A stretch of DNA of 64,000 nucleotides from Nostoc sp. LPT (GCF_017115165.1 NZ_JABXKF010000035.1:1-64000), one strand, 5' to 3'. Positions 27,325 to 35,342 are shown, numbered from the stretch's first letter. The notes: a model not told the origin generated them from the sequence alone. Made by a program: numbers and translations.

Positions 27325-28233
27325 TCATGTTTCTATGCTACTGTTGTTTACTTTTCTGATTTGTTGCATTTGTGCTTTTAAACCTCTTAATCTTTTCAAC
27401 ATATCTTTCCCTTTTTCATATCTAATACCTAATTTAAGCAACTTACGACATCGATACATCTTTAAATGCTGTCGGTTAGGAATTTTTAACTCACCTTCCT
27501 TTGTAGCAATAATTCCAGTAACTTCGTATGATTTTTTGCCAATATAATGCTTTTCCTTTTTCTTGTTACTACGTAATCCGTAACGATTAAACTGCTTTTT
27601 GACTTGCCAAATCAACTCACCTGGAACACGATCGCCTGAGATTGTGACATCATCTATATAAACAGTCAAAGTGCAATTTGCCAAATCAACAATTTCGTTG
27701 ATTGCTTTCCACATATCTATATGTGCAAAGTAGGAAAGTATAGGACTCGATGGGCTTCCAGTTGGCAGATGATCTTTGAAAGTTGATAGCTTGGCTAAGA
27801 TGTTAGCGACATCTGAAGAGCATTTCATCTGTTTACGGAAGAACCAATCAATACGCCTGGCTGGTGTAGAAGGAAAGTATTTTTCAATGTCAAGGCTCCT
27901 TACTTCTGTGGAATTGACATGAGCTTTAGCATTACTGATGTAGGAACGCCCTTTTGCAGGAGCATGTATGTAGTTTGGAACCTTAATTCGCTTTAGAAGC
28001 TCTTCAATCCGTGTTTGGACACATTTAAGGTCTTGTCTTGGCTTTTCAAAACGACGGCTTTTTCCTCTCTCTGGATCGAATATGTCTGACTCTACATACA
28101 AATGCTCTGTGTTAGTCAGCAGTTTAAGCTTAATTTGACTAACACGCAAGAGCTTTGCAAGTTTTGCCTTAGATTTCAAACAGTAAAAAGGCGACTGGTC
28201 TAATTCGTATCTTGCATATTTACTCTTCCGCAT
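27325..28233 (-). CDS. Retron-type reverse transcriptase
   Basis: A reverse transcriptase with the marks of retron enzymes. Numbering from ATG 28233: the retron-specific NAxxH motif is NAKAH (101-105), followed by catalytic Asp115 (RSLDIEKYFPS). The fingers/palm motif LPTGSPSSPILSY comes next (about 157-169), the active site is YIDD (192-195, commonly YADD), and the retron VTG triplet is in SYEVTGIIA (238-240). At about 302 residues it is normal for the family and has no maturase or endonuclease domain, so it is not a group II intron RT. ATG 28233 overlaps the end of the XRE gene by 14 nt; the frame is open to 28293. It should copy a structured RNA, for which a candidate is listed at 28809-29076. 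Confidence 0.93.
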   Translation of the reverse strand: MRKSKYARYELDQSPFYCLKSKAKLAKLLRVSQIKLKLLTNTEHLYVESDIFDPERGKSRRFEKPRQDLKCVQTRIEELLKRIKVPNYIHAPAKGRSYISNAKAHVNSTEVRSLDIEKYFPSTPARRIDWFFRKQMKCSSDVANILAKLSTFKDHLPTGSPSSPILSYFAHIDMWKAINEIVDLANCTLTVYIDDVTISGDRVPGELIWQVKKQFNRYGLRSNKKKEKHYIGKKSYEVTGIIATKEGELKIPNRQHLKMYRCRKLLKLGIRYEKGKDMLKRLRGLKAQMQQIRKVNNSSIET

Positions 28234-28528
28234 AAGAATGACCAGACCTTTCAGCAATGAAGTTAAGGATGGCAAGAATCTTAGAGGATACAAATATCCT
28301 TAACTTCTCTGTTTTTATATCCTTGTTTAAGCTTTCTGAAAAAAACATGATTGAGGATGCTGGTATATCAAAAAACTCTGAGTATCGGTTCAGCAAATCA
28401 AGTGTTGGAGTCTTTTTACCTGACTCAATTTCCGAGAGATATGACTTGGATATGCCTAGTTTCTCTGCAAGCTCTTTCTGTGTTAGGTCATAGAATACTC
28501 TTATCAATCTTAGAGCTTCACTTAGCAT
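28220..28528 (-). CDS. XRE-family HTH protein of the retron cassette
   Basis: A 102-residue protein with a Cro/C1 helix-turn-helix over residues about 5-60 (LRLIRVFYDLTQKELAEKLG, SKSYLSEIESGKKTPTLDLL). A short helical tail follows. A strong GGGAGG precedes the ATG by 7 nt, and that site lies in a small hairpin at 28530-28549. It overlaps the reverse transcriptase gene, so the two are translated together. In retron classification, systems with an HTH partner have been described (as I recall, type VI); this would be the accessory or regulatory component. Confidence 0.9.
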   Translation of the reverse strand: MLSEALRLIRVFYDLTQKELAEKLGISKSYLSEIESGKKTPTLDLLNRYSEFFDIPASSIMFFSESLNKDIKTEKLRIFVSSKILAILNFIAERSGHSYAEE

Positions 28529-28529
28529 G

Positions 28530-28549
28530 TCTAACCTCCCTTGGTTAGA
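28530..28549 (-). promoter_or_regulatory. Hairpin enclosing the ribosome binding site of the XRE gene
   Basis: On the minus strand TCTAACC pairs perfectly with GGTTAGA around AAGGGA, so the AGGGAGG ribosome binding site of the XRE gene is part loop and part stem. This could limit translation of the XRE-RT pair. It is seen in sequence; the effect is inferred. Confidence 0.5.
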
Positions 28550-28586
28550 GGTTTTTTAAGAAGGGTTCTATAGAAGATTTAGCAGT

Positions 28587-28751
28587 CTAGTTCTGCAAAA
28601 GCTCAATCAGCCATTTCAATAACTTGTAGATGACTAGACCGAGTTGAAATAGCAGACGGAGCGTTTGAGGTTTGCGGAGCCATTTCAGGCACTGCTGATA
28701 TTTACGCTTTTTAGACTGCTTCTGCCGTTTGTCAGATTCTGGATTCTCCAT
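28587..28751 (-). CDS. Small basic membrane peptide in the retron cassette
   Basis: A 54-residue peptide from ATG 28751, chosen because AAGGAG lies 9 nt upstream; in-frame ATGs at 28784 and 28760 are less well placed. The N-terminal half is highly basic (KRQKQSKKRKYQQCLKWLRK). The C-terminal half is a single hydrophobic, possibly membrane-inserting helix (LRLLFQLGLVIYKLLKWLIE). Its position just ahead of the XRE and RT genes (58 bp gap) suggests it belongs to the cassette and might be the toxic effector. I know of no named family. Confidence 0.6.
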   Translation of the reverse strand: MENPESDKRQKQSKKRKYQQCLKWLRKPQTLRLLFQLGLVIYKLLKWLIELLQN

Positions 28752-28808
28752 CGGAGACATCTCCTTATAATAGGGTGTTTGCACTTACTCACAGTGACGT
28801 GAATAAGT

Positions 28809-29076
28809 GTTGCCACAAACAAACCCGGAGAACGGCAGTTTTAATCCTCCCCTATACTTGCCACAGCTAAATTGCTTAGACTGCGCTTGTGTCCTGGGTT
28901 ATAGCAGTGGTAATTCTTTAGTTGTCACATAATGTAGACAGACTCACATAGATACTTACAATTACTCGTGTTCTCGTATGTTTTCTAAGGTATTTTCACT
29001 GTTTTTTCCCAGGAAACACGGTAGAAGATCATAAAGCATCTCCCTCGGATCACAGAATGATCCAGTAAGTGGCAAC
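28809..29076 (-). ncRNA. Candidate retron msr-msd RNA region
   Basis: Upstream of the retron genes, on their strand, lie about 350 bp without an ORF. GTTGCCAC near the 5' side (complement of 29069-29076) and GTGGCAAC (complement of 28809-28816) can pair, as a1/a2 ends of a retron RNA do. Inside are hairpins such as GGATCA/TGATCC. An additional long hairpin, CACTTATTCAC with GTGAGTAAGTG, follows at about 28783-28806. The exact ends and the branching G cannot be assigned by eye. Confidence 0.35.
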
Positions 29077-29122
29077 TGTCTCCTTTAACCTGACTGAACA
29101 CAGTGTAGCACATCTATTAGAA

Positions 29123-29151
29123 TTTAGTTCGCTATTAGCGAACTAAATTTG
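29123..29151. promoter_or_regulatory. 13-bp perfect palindrome between retron and kinase genes
   Basis: AATTTAGTTCGCT and AGCGAACTAAATT are separated by only three bases. It lies between the presumed minus-strand retron promoter and the plus-strand kinase gene. It could be an operator, for example for the XRE protein, or a terminator-like hairpin. No long T-run adjoins it, so an operator seems likelier. Confidence 0.5.
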
Positions 29152-29254
29152 AAGAATTATTATGTGCTAGGCGATCGCAGTAGGATACTGACAGGATAAT
29201 CCTACCTAAACGTTTTCTTGTACAGATTCAAGCGGCTGCCAATGATGTTTTGTT

Positions 29255-30646
29255 ATGAATCAAAATAAACTCTTTAACCTAACGCGGGTACGTTTGGCTC
29301 TGTGGTATGCACTCGTTATGACTGTAATTTTAAGCCTGTGTGGATTCGGCGTATACAAAGCCGTATCCCATGCTCATTGGGTAACATTAGATCGAGAACT
29401 GGAATCTGTCGCCGGAACTATACACGATAGTATCGAACTGAGACTAAAGCAACCCGGACACATTGAACTAGTTGTCCAGCAGCTTTTACCAAATATTTGT
29501 GTACTTGGGGAAAGATGTATTCAACAGCAGTCAAGTTCTAAAAAACATACTCTCAGCGCCATCCATCAAGGCTACTACTATGTACGTTTTTTTGATAATT
29601 CAGGACGCTTGATTGCGATCGCAGGTTCTCATCCAGAGGGACTTTCTTTAGTCTTTAACAAGGAACTTTGGCAAACTCTCAAAGACAGCAAAGGCAAGCC
29701 ATACCACCAAATTTCCTTTGTACTGCACACTCAAGACAATCGTGATTGGGGATACATCCAAGTGGGGCGAAGTCTGGAAGATTTCAATAGTTATCTGCAT
29801 GCTGTGAAATTAATTTTAGCAGTGGGATTGCCTACAACGATGGCTGTAGTTAGTGTTGCTAGTTGGTGGTTAGCAGGATTAGCGATGCAACCTATCTATC
29901 AATCTTATAGACAAATCCAACAATTTACAGCAGATGTCGCACATGAATTACGAACCCCTTTAGCTGCAACACAAGCAACGGTGGAATCAGCCTTGTTGAT
30001 GCCGAAACTAGATGAAATCGAAGCACGGGACATTCTACAAACTATACAGCGTCAGAATCAGCGACTCACTACTTTAGTTGTTGATTTGCTCCTATTAGCT
30101 CGCCTAGATCGGCAACATATCCCATTACGACATGAACTCTGTTGCTTAAATGATATCGTCAGTGACTTAATAGAGGAATTTGCAGCGATCGCCTTTTCTG
30201 CTAAAGTGACACTAACATCTGTAATCCGAGTCGAGCAACCTCTAAATATCGTAGGTGATTCTGACCAGCTTTATCGTCTGGTTTCTAATTTACTTATCAA
30301 TGCAATTCAATACACGCCACAATTCGGAAAGGTGACTGTTGTCTTAGATCGCGATGAAGATTATGCTGTGATTCAGGTTCAAGATACAGGTATTGGCATT
30401 TCCCACCAGGAACTAACTCGGATTTTTGATCGCTTTTATCGGGTGAATAGCGATCGCTCTCGTAAGAGTGGTGGTTCTGGATTAGGATTAGCGATCGCTC
30501 AGGCAATTATTCAGTCACACCAAGGTAGTTTCAATGTGCAGAGTCAATTAGGCAAAGGTAGCACTTTTACCATTCAATTACCCTTTGATGTCACGCCAAT
30601 TTACCAATTTAAATTGCTGTATCGTCGCCAGCCTAAATTTAAATAA
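29255..30646 (+). CDS. Sensor histidine kinase (RppB/NrsS-like)
   Basis: A 463-residue membrane kinase. Transmembrane segments are at about 12-35 (LALWYALVMTVILSLCGFGV) and about 187-210, bounding a periplasmic sensor domain of about 150 residues. The H-box is TADVAHELRTPLAATQAT with His230, then an N-box NLLINAIQYTP, DTGIGIS and GSGLGLAIAQ. The sensor resembles the family that includes RppB and the nickel sensor NrsS. The cognate regulator is very probably the OmpR-type gene ending at 26943, 2.3 kb away, and the DUF305 lipoprotein gene upstream may be a target. Confidence 0.9.
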   Translation: MNQNKLFNLTRVRLALWYALVMTVILSLCGFGVYKAVSHAHWVTLDRELESVAGTIHDSIELRLKQPGHIELVVQQLLPNICVLGERCIQQQSSSKKHTLSAIHQGYYYVRFFDNSGRLIAIAGSHPEGLSLVFNKELWQTLKDSKGKPYHQISFVLHTQDNRDWGYIQVGRSLEDFNSYLHAVKLILAVGLPTTMAVVSVASWWLAGLAMQPIYQSYRQIQQFTADVAHELRTPLAATQATVESALLMPKLDEIEARDILQTIQRQNQRLTTLVVDLLLLARLDRQHIPLRHELCCLNDIVSDLIEEFAAIAFSAKVTLTSVIRVEQPLNIVGDSDQLYRLVSNLLINAIQYTPQFGKVTVVLDRDEDYAVIQVQDTGIGISHQELTRIFDRFYRVNSDRSRKSGGSGLGLAIAQAIIQSHQGSFNVQSQLGKGSTFTIQLPFDVTPIYQFKLLYRRQPKFK

Positions 30647-30653
30647 AATTTTC

Positions 30654-31238
30654 TTACCAAACTTTACTCATATTCAAAATAAACCCAGGCAATACCAATT
30701 CGCCACTTACATTAGCAAGATTATCCAAACATTCCTCTGAAAATCCAGGACGATAAATATAAACTTGACGCTGCTTACGGTCAATCAACCAGCCTAACTG
30801 TATTCCTGGCTCATTCATATATTCCTCCATTTTTTCCTTCAAAGTTTGGAGGTTGTCGCTAGGAGATTTGAGTTCGACTAAAAAATCTGGACAAATGGGA
30901 GCAAACTTTCGCTGTTGTTCTGGAGATAGAGTATTCCACCGTTCTAGTTTAATCCAGGAAGCATCTGGAGAGCGTTCTGCACCTGTTGATAACTTAAATC
31001 CGGTACTAGAGCTAAAAGTTATACCTGTACCATCTTGTTCCGACCATACCCATAACTGTCCTGAGATATTACCTGCTCGGTTTCCTGTCTCTGAATCAGT
31101 AGGAGGCATAATTAGCAATTCTCCAAATTTATTTCGCTCAATGCGTAAATCACGATTCACCTGACAGAATTCAAAAAATTGTTCGTCTGTCATTTGCATT
31201 GATGACGGAATTTGCAAAACCAAAGGAGATGAAAACAT
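30654..31238 (-). CDS. Uma2 family (DUF820) putative endonuclease
   Basis: A 194-residue Uma2 protein. Signatures are LRIERNKFGELLIMPP near residue 30, the SPDASWI segment (catalytic Asp), DFLVELKSPSDNLQTLKEKM (Glu and Lys), and LGWLIDRKQRQVYIYRPG. It belongs to the subgroup with a VELKSPSD core and differs from the copies at 15880 and 55829. It converges with the kinase gene, with 7 bp between stops. Confidence 0.88.
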   Translation of the reverse strand: MFSSPLVLQIPSSMQMTDEQFFEFCQVNRDLRIERNKFGELLIMPPTDSETGNRAGNISGQLWVWSEQDGTGITFSSSTGFKLSTGAERSPDASWIKLERWNTLSPEQQRKFAPICPDFLVELKSPSDNLQTLKEKMEEYMNEPGIQLGWLIDRKQRQVYIYRPGFSEECLDNLANVSGELVLPGFILNMSKVW

Positions 31239-31294
31239 CGGGATTTCCTCCAGGTATGATGCCTAGCCCACTAACTATATTCTCACGCAAAAAA

Positions 31295-31326
31295 CAAAGA
31301 CGCAAAGTTATATCTTTGCGTCTTTG
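31295..31326 (-). terminator. Terminator of the peroxiredoxin gene
   Basis: CAAAGACGCAAAG and CTTTGCGTCTTTG form a perfect 13-bp stem with loop TTATAT. On the minus strand it is followed by TTTTTT, the usual intrinsic terminator layout, just past the peroxiredoxin stop. Confidence 0.8.
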
Positions 31327-31352
31327 CTTTTCATCAGAAATCATTTTCAGAT

Positions 31353-31991
31353 TTACTTGTTAGGCTGAGGAGTTAGCCGCAGATAGGGTTTAACTTCCTC
31401 GTAACCTTTGGGGAATTTCTGTTTTAGTACTTCTGGATCTTTCAGTGAGGGGACAATTACAACATCCTCTCCATCTTTCCAGTCAGCTGGTGTCGCCACG
31501 CTGTAGTTATCAGTCAATTGCAGAGAATCAATTACCCGCAAAAGTTCATCAAAGTTGCGTCCCGTGCTGGGAGGATAGGTAAAAGAGAGACGGAGTTTCT
31601 TATTGGGGTCAATCACGAAGACCGATCGCACTGTCACAGCCGCATTAGCATTAGGGTGGATCATGTCGTACAGATCAGCAACCTTGCGATCTGCATCCGC
31701 CAAAATTGGGTAGTTAAGGGTGGTACTTTGAGTTTCTTCAATGTCTCCCACCCAGCCTTTATGGGATTCTACGTCATCAACGCTGAGTGCGATCGCTTTG
31801 ACATTGCGCTTGTCAAATTCTGGTTTTAGCTTGGCAACTGTGCCGAGTTCTGTTGTACAAACAGGTGTAAAATCAGCAGGGTGAGAGAACAGCACAACCC
31901 AGCTGTCACCTGCCCATTGGTAAAAATCGATGTCGCCGTGTGTTGAGGCTTGCGTAAAGTTGGGTACTGTATCACCTAGACGGAGAGCCAT
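31353..31991 (-). CDS. 1-Cys peroxiredoxin (Prx6 type)
   Basis: A 212-residue cytosolic peroxidase that reduces hydrogen peroxide and alkyl hydroperoxides. The catalytic Cys45 is in HPADFTPVCTTELG. The long C-terminal arm (DGEDVVIVPSLKDPEVLKQK then FPKGYEEVKPYLR) is that of the 1-Cys/Prx6 group; there is no resolving Cys in the AhpC position. A 13-bp-stem terminator follows. Confidence 0.95.
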   Translation of the reverse strand: MALRLGDTVPNFTQASTHGDIDFYQWAGDSWVVLFSHPADFTPVCTTELGTVAKLKPEFDKRNVKAIALSVDDVESHKGWVGDIEETQSTTLNYPILADADRKVADLYDMIHPNANAAVTVRSVFVIDPNKKLRLSFTYPPSTGRNFDELLRVIDSLQLTDNYSVATPADWKDGEDVVIVPSLKDPEVLKQKFPKGYEEVKPYLRLTPQPNK

Positions 31992-32147
31992 GAGAGATTC
32001 CCTGTAGTTAGAAAAGCATATATATTCTAGTATGCCATCATGACATAAAACCCCTATTTCCCAATCGGACTTTAGCGGTTTGAAACAAAATTTTAGGTTG
32101 TCAGCACTTTCGGATAAAGGACGAGCGTTCAGTAGTGCTGACTGCTG

Positions 32148-32343
32148 AGTGCCTCGGCTTAGAGTATAACCCCATAGTTAAAACTAGGAGATTGAAAACT
32201 TGGACATATTGTCTTGAAAAATCGCTCCACTTGGGGCTTTGCCCAAGACCGCGTTTTTCGCTTTTTCACAGCATGTCGAGTCCCCTTAAAAAATATTTTT
32301 ATTTTTTTCATAAATAAATTTAGGGGCTGCTTGCCGAGGCACT
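32148..32343 (+). mobile_element. MITE-like element, copy A
   Basis: The ends AGTGCCTCGGC (32148-32158) and GCCGAGGCACT (32333-32343) are perfect 11-bp inverted repeats. The interior has TATAACCCCATAGTTAAAAC near the left end and CATAAATAAATTTAGGGG near the right. It has no transposase gene. Copies B (53630-53830) and C (56560-56784, inverted) share the core. This copy has a different right interior (CTGCTTGCCGAGG), so it diverged from B and C. Confidence 0.8.
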
Positions 32344-32372
32344 GTTTTGGTGATAAACGTTCTCTAACTCTT

Positions 32373-32720
32373 TCATCCCACCCCATAATCACTCATTTCA
32401 CGCATAAAAGGAGGATAGAACCCCAGCACAATATCTTGTTTTGGTACACCCAGCCTGACTAGATCGGCCGCGATATCATGTTCAGTTGAATTGTAGAAAA
32501 TCCAGATTTTTTCATTCCGAATATCAAGATGCATTACACATTGATGAATCCAGCGCTTATGTTGCCAACCCAAATGCATGATTTGATAGTGATTTCGCTC
32601 CGTATCAAAAATAGTTTCAACTTCAATATCACCATAAGCAGGCTTATTTTGAGCATAGCCCATCAATAATTGCTGGACAGTTTGCTGATAGTTCATTAAT
32701 TGATCTGTTAGATTTTCCAA
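32373..32720 (-). CDS. xisI: XisI family protein
   Basis: A 115-residue protein of the XisI family, named after a factor needed for excision of the fdxN element in Anabaena but widespread in cyanobacteria as paralogues of unknown role. Family features are QQTVQQLLMGYAQ, VETIFDTERNHYQIMHLGWQ, RWIHQCVMHLDIRNEKIWI and FYPPFMREMSDYGVG. The start codon appears to be TTG at 32720. The upstream xisH partner is reduced to a fragment. A MITE copy ends 30 bp downstream. Confidence 0.85.
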   Translation of the reverse strand: MENLTDQLMNYQQTVQQLLMGYAQNKPAYGDIEVETIFDTERNHYQIMHLGWQHKRWIHQCVMHLDIRNEKIWIFYNSTEHDIAADLVRLGVPKQDIVLGFYPPFMREMSDYGVG

Positions 32721-32824
32721 TCAACACCGTCCACCTTTATTTGTAATGGATCGTGAGTAACATTCCACCCATCCTTGGTGAGAGATGTCTTAACAACTTG
32801 ATGAAAGCGATCTTTAGCAGCCAC
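32708..32824 (-). pseudogene. Truncated xisH
   Basis: From GTG 32824 a frame encodes 38 residues beginning VAAKDRFHQVVKTSLTKDGW, the start of XisH, and stops at TAA 32708 inside the xisI start. Intact XisH has about 140 residues, so roughly the last 100 codons are missing. The remaining piece still overlaps xisI as the intact pair does, which points to an internal deletion. Confidence 0.65.
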
Positions 32825-32882
32825 AAGAGATGATTGATCTTACAGTTTGCTATTTCAACCTATCACATTGCTCCCATGACAC

Positions 32883-34058
32883 TTAGAGTTTGTTTGCCAG
32901 AATTTTTTGGTAAGCTTGGATTGTTTGCTTTGCGATCGCATCCCAGCTAAAATTTTCCAAGGCATACTTTTGGGCGTTTAATCCCCGTCGTTGGCGTTCT
33001 GCGGGATTTTGCAAAGCTTCTTGCAGTAACTCTACCAGTGCTTGAACATCTGTTGCGCCTACCCAACCCGACTCACTATCACGTATCTGTCGACAAATAT
33101 GCACTTGGTCAGAAATGACTACGGGTACACCTGCAACCATAGCTTCAGCTACAGCAATCCCAAAGTTTTCGTAGTAGGAAGGCAAGACAAATAAATCAGC
33201 AGCTTGTAGTAAACTAACTTTTAATTCACCACTAACAAAGCCAGTAATTGTAGCGTGCGATCGCAATGGTGAATTTTGAATTTGGGATATTATCTTTTGT
33301 TCGTAATCTGGATCTTGAGGATTTGTCCCAGCTAAGACAAAATGAAACTTATAACCAACTGCTAACAGCTTCTCTAGCGCCGGAATCAACAAATTCAACC
33401 CTTTTTTCGGGTCAATTCGTGACATAAATAGCACTAAAGGTACATCCTTTGGTATTTCTAACTGACTACATACATTTTTAAGAGAAGATTGACAAGGAAT
33501 CACACCCAAGGGAATCACCAAATCTGGCGTAGATACTCCAAAACGTTCTGATATTTTAGCCTCTTGGTCGCTAGTAAAATGAATTGCTGCGGCACTAGCT
33601 AAATTTTGACGTTCTATAATTGCAACATAAAGCTGTTTTAATTGCTTTTTCTTCTGTAAATCAGCCGGGTCGAGAGTACCCAAAGGGCGGAAAATATAAG
33701 GTAGCTTTTGCTGACGACACACAAGAGCAGCAGCACTAATTATTGGTGAGAATAAAGCATGAATATGTGCTATGTCAAACTCGTGAGCGTGACGTTTTAG
33801 CCAGTTTAATAAATCTAGGGAAAATTTGTAACGACGAAATGGGGCACAACGAAAGTAAATTATTTCATAGCCATCTTGTTTAATAGGGCGATTTAAAGGG
33901 ACATTCAGAGGTATTTGACCATTATCGCCATTACTATTAGTTGTGAGAATTGTAACTTCTACTCCCTCTTTTACTAACGCTGGAGCTAATCCTAGTACCA
34001 TTTGACTAGGGCCACCATAAATTAGAGAAATTGAGGGAACAATTTGTAATATTTTCAT
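32883..34058 (-). CDS. Glycosyltransferase family 4 (HpsP-like position)
   Basis: A GT-B fold retaining transferase of about 391 residues. The N-terminal acceptor domain begins MKILQIVPSISLIYGGPSQM; the C-terminal domain has VPLVLFMSRIDPKKGLNLLI and the EX7E motif in YENFGIAVAEAMVAGVPVVI. I use ATG 34058: the in-frame codons upstream are translated from a TTTGTCA heptamer repeat. It is the last gene of a minus-strand polysaccharide cluster. Order and families match hormogonium polysaccharide loci, where HpsP would sit here, but I infer that from order only. Confidence 0.85.
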   Translation of the reverse strand: MKILQIVPSISLIYGGPSQMVLGLAPALVKEGVEVTILTTNSNGDNGQIPLNVPLNRPIKQDGYEIIYFRCAPFRRYKFSLDLLNWLKRHAHEFDIAHIHALFSPIISAAALVCRQQKLPYIFRPLGTLDPADLQKKKQLKQLYVAIIERQNLASAAAIHFTSDQEAKISERFGVSTPDLVIPLGVIPCQSSLKNVCSQLEIPKDVPLVLFMSRIDPKKGLNLLIPALEKLLAVGYKFHFVLAGTNPQDPDYEQKIISQIQNSPLRSHATITGFVSGELKVSLLQAADLFVLPSYYENFGIAVAEAMVAGVPVVISDQVHICRQIRDSESGWVGATDVQALVELLQEALQNPAERQRRGLNAQKYALENFSWDAIAKQTIQAYQKILANKL

Positions 34059-34059
34059 T

Positions 34060-34107
34060 TTTTTGTCATTTGTCATTTATCTTTCGTCATTTGTCCTTTG
34101 TCCTTTA
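34060..34107. repeat. TTTGTCA / TTTGTCC heptamer repeat
   Basis: Tandem heptamers fill the gap between two glycosyltransferase genes and supply a spurious upstream ATG for the downstream gene. Confidence 0.75.
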
Positions 34108-35283
34108 TTATTCACTAATGACCAACTCTTTATAAAATTCTAATTGCTGTTTAGCCAAAGCTTTATTTGTATATTGAATCATTGCTTTTTGATAACCCAT
34201 TTCACCAAGAGTATGAGCAAAATCTAGTTTATCTATTAATTGAATTAAGCAATTAGCAAGAGCTTGAACATCACCTTCAGGAAATACTAAGCCAGCATCA
34301 CCAATTACATAGGGAATTTCCCCAGAATCAGAACCAATCACAGGAACTTGGCAAGCCATCGCTTCAATTAGCACATGACCAAATTGTTCTTTCCAACCAA
34401 CAGAAGTTAAGGTTTGAAACTTGTAAGTTGTTTCTGAAGGCAATACCAAAGTACTCATTAAATTGATATAATTTTTAACTTCATCATGAGGAACACTTTC
34501 TACCAAAATTAACCGTTCTTTTATATTGTTTTCTGCTGCTATTTTGAGTAATTCAATTTGCAATTCTCCCCGTCCCAGCAGCAGGAACTTCCAAGGTTTG
34601 TTTTTCAAATATATTAAAGCTTGTAAAAGTGTTAATAATCCCTTTTCTTGCACAAATCGCCCAACAAACCCTACTACAAAATCTCCTTTATCAATACCTA
34701 ATTTTGCTGCTAACTCTGGTTGGGATTTGGGAGTAAATAAACTTTCATCTACTCCCAATTGCGGCATGACTTTAATTGCTCCTGTATATCCCCGTTGTCG
34801 CAAAACTTCTGCTCCATCTTGATTGCCAGAAATAATGCCGTGGCTATGGTTGAGGTTATATTTTTCTAATAAAGAAATTGGTAGTTTCAGTTCATAAGGA
34901 AGATTCCACCAGGTAAAAAATACATTTTTTGCCTTGAGTCTTAATAGCTGATTTAAGGCAATCATTTGAGTATAAGCCAAGGCTCTAGACCCTTGTTCAA
35001 CTTGGATGATTTGCGGGCAAAATTGTTTGAATAAAGATATCAAATCAGCGCCAAAGGTAAGGAGTCCCTGATGATTTTGACTAAAATTAGAAACTGGAAC
35101 TATTCTAAATCTGCCTTCATCACGGTATTCAGTTTCAATAATTCTGTTTTGTACACCGCCTGGTTTCCAGCGCTTTGGTACTACAACCGTCACTTCAACC
35201 CCCGGTTCTAGTTGAGATAAAGCGCGTAATTTCTCACAGTTGAGGTCTACGATATAAGTATGACTAGCAACTAAAATTCTCAT
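34108..35283 (-). CDS. Glycosyltransferase family 4 (HpsO-like position)
   Basis: A 391-residue GT-B transferase. It opens MRILVASHTYIVDLNCEKLR, with VTVVVPKRWKPGG in the N-terminal domain. The C-terminal domain has FVVGFVGRFVQEKGLLTLLQ and the acidic motif FGHVLIEAMACQVPVIGSDS. It probably adds one sugar to a lipid-linked repeat unit at the cytoplasmic membrane. It lies 59 bp downstream of the GT2 gene and 49 bp before the next GT4, separated by heptamer repeats, so one operon is likely. Confidence 0.87.
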   Translation of the reverse strand: MRILVASHTYIVDLNCEKLRALSQLEPGVEVTVVVPKRWKPGGVQNRIIETEYRDEGRFRIVPVSNFSQNHQGLLTFGADLISLFKQFCPQIIQVEQGSRALAYTQMIALNQLLRLKAKNVFFTWWNLPYELKLPISLLEKYNLNHSHGIISGNQDGAEVLRQRGYTGAIKVMPQLGVDESLFTPKSQPELAAKLGIDKGDFVVGFVGRFVQEKGLLTLLQALIYLKNKPWKFLLLGRGELQIELLKIAAENNIKERLILVESVPHDEVKNYINLMSTLVLPSETTYKFQTLTSVGWKEQFGHVLIEAMACQVPVIGSDSGEIPYVIGDAGLVFPEGDVQALANCLIQLIDKLDFAHTLGEMGYQKAMIQYTNKALAKQQLEFYKELVISE

Positions 35284-35342
35284 TTTTCATTTATTCTTTG
35301 TTATTCACTAATGACTAATAACCAATGACAAATGACTAATAC

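Noticed and set aside
27325..28233. Group II intron reverse transcriptase
   Set aside because: The protein lacks maturase and endonuclease domains, has retron NAxxH and VTG motifs, and no domain V-like RNA follows.
32135..32462. Several short frames on both strands near 32.2-32.4 kb
   Set aside because: They fall within MITE copy A and its flank and do not resemble a transposase.
32373..32824. fdxN-type excision element suggested by xisI
   Set aside because: No XisF-type recombinase, no attachment-site repeats and no interrupted gene are present; xisHI relatives are common outside such elements.
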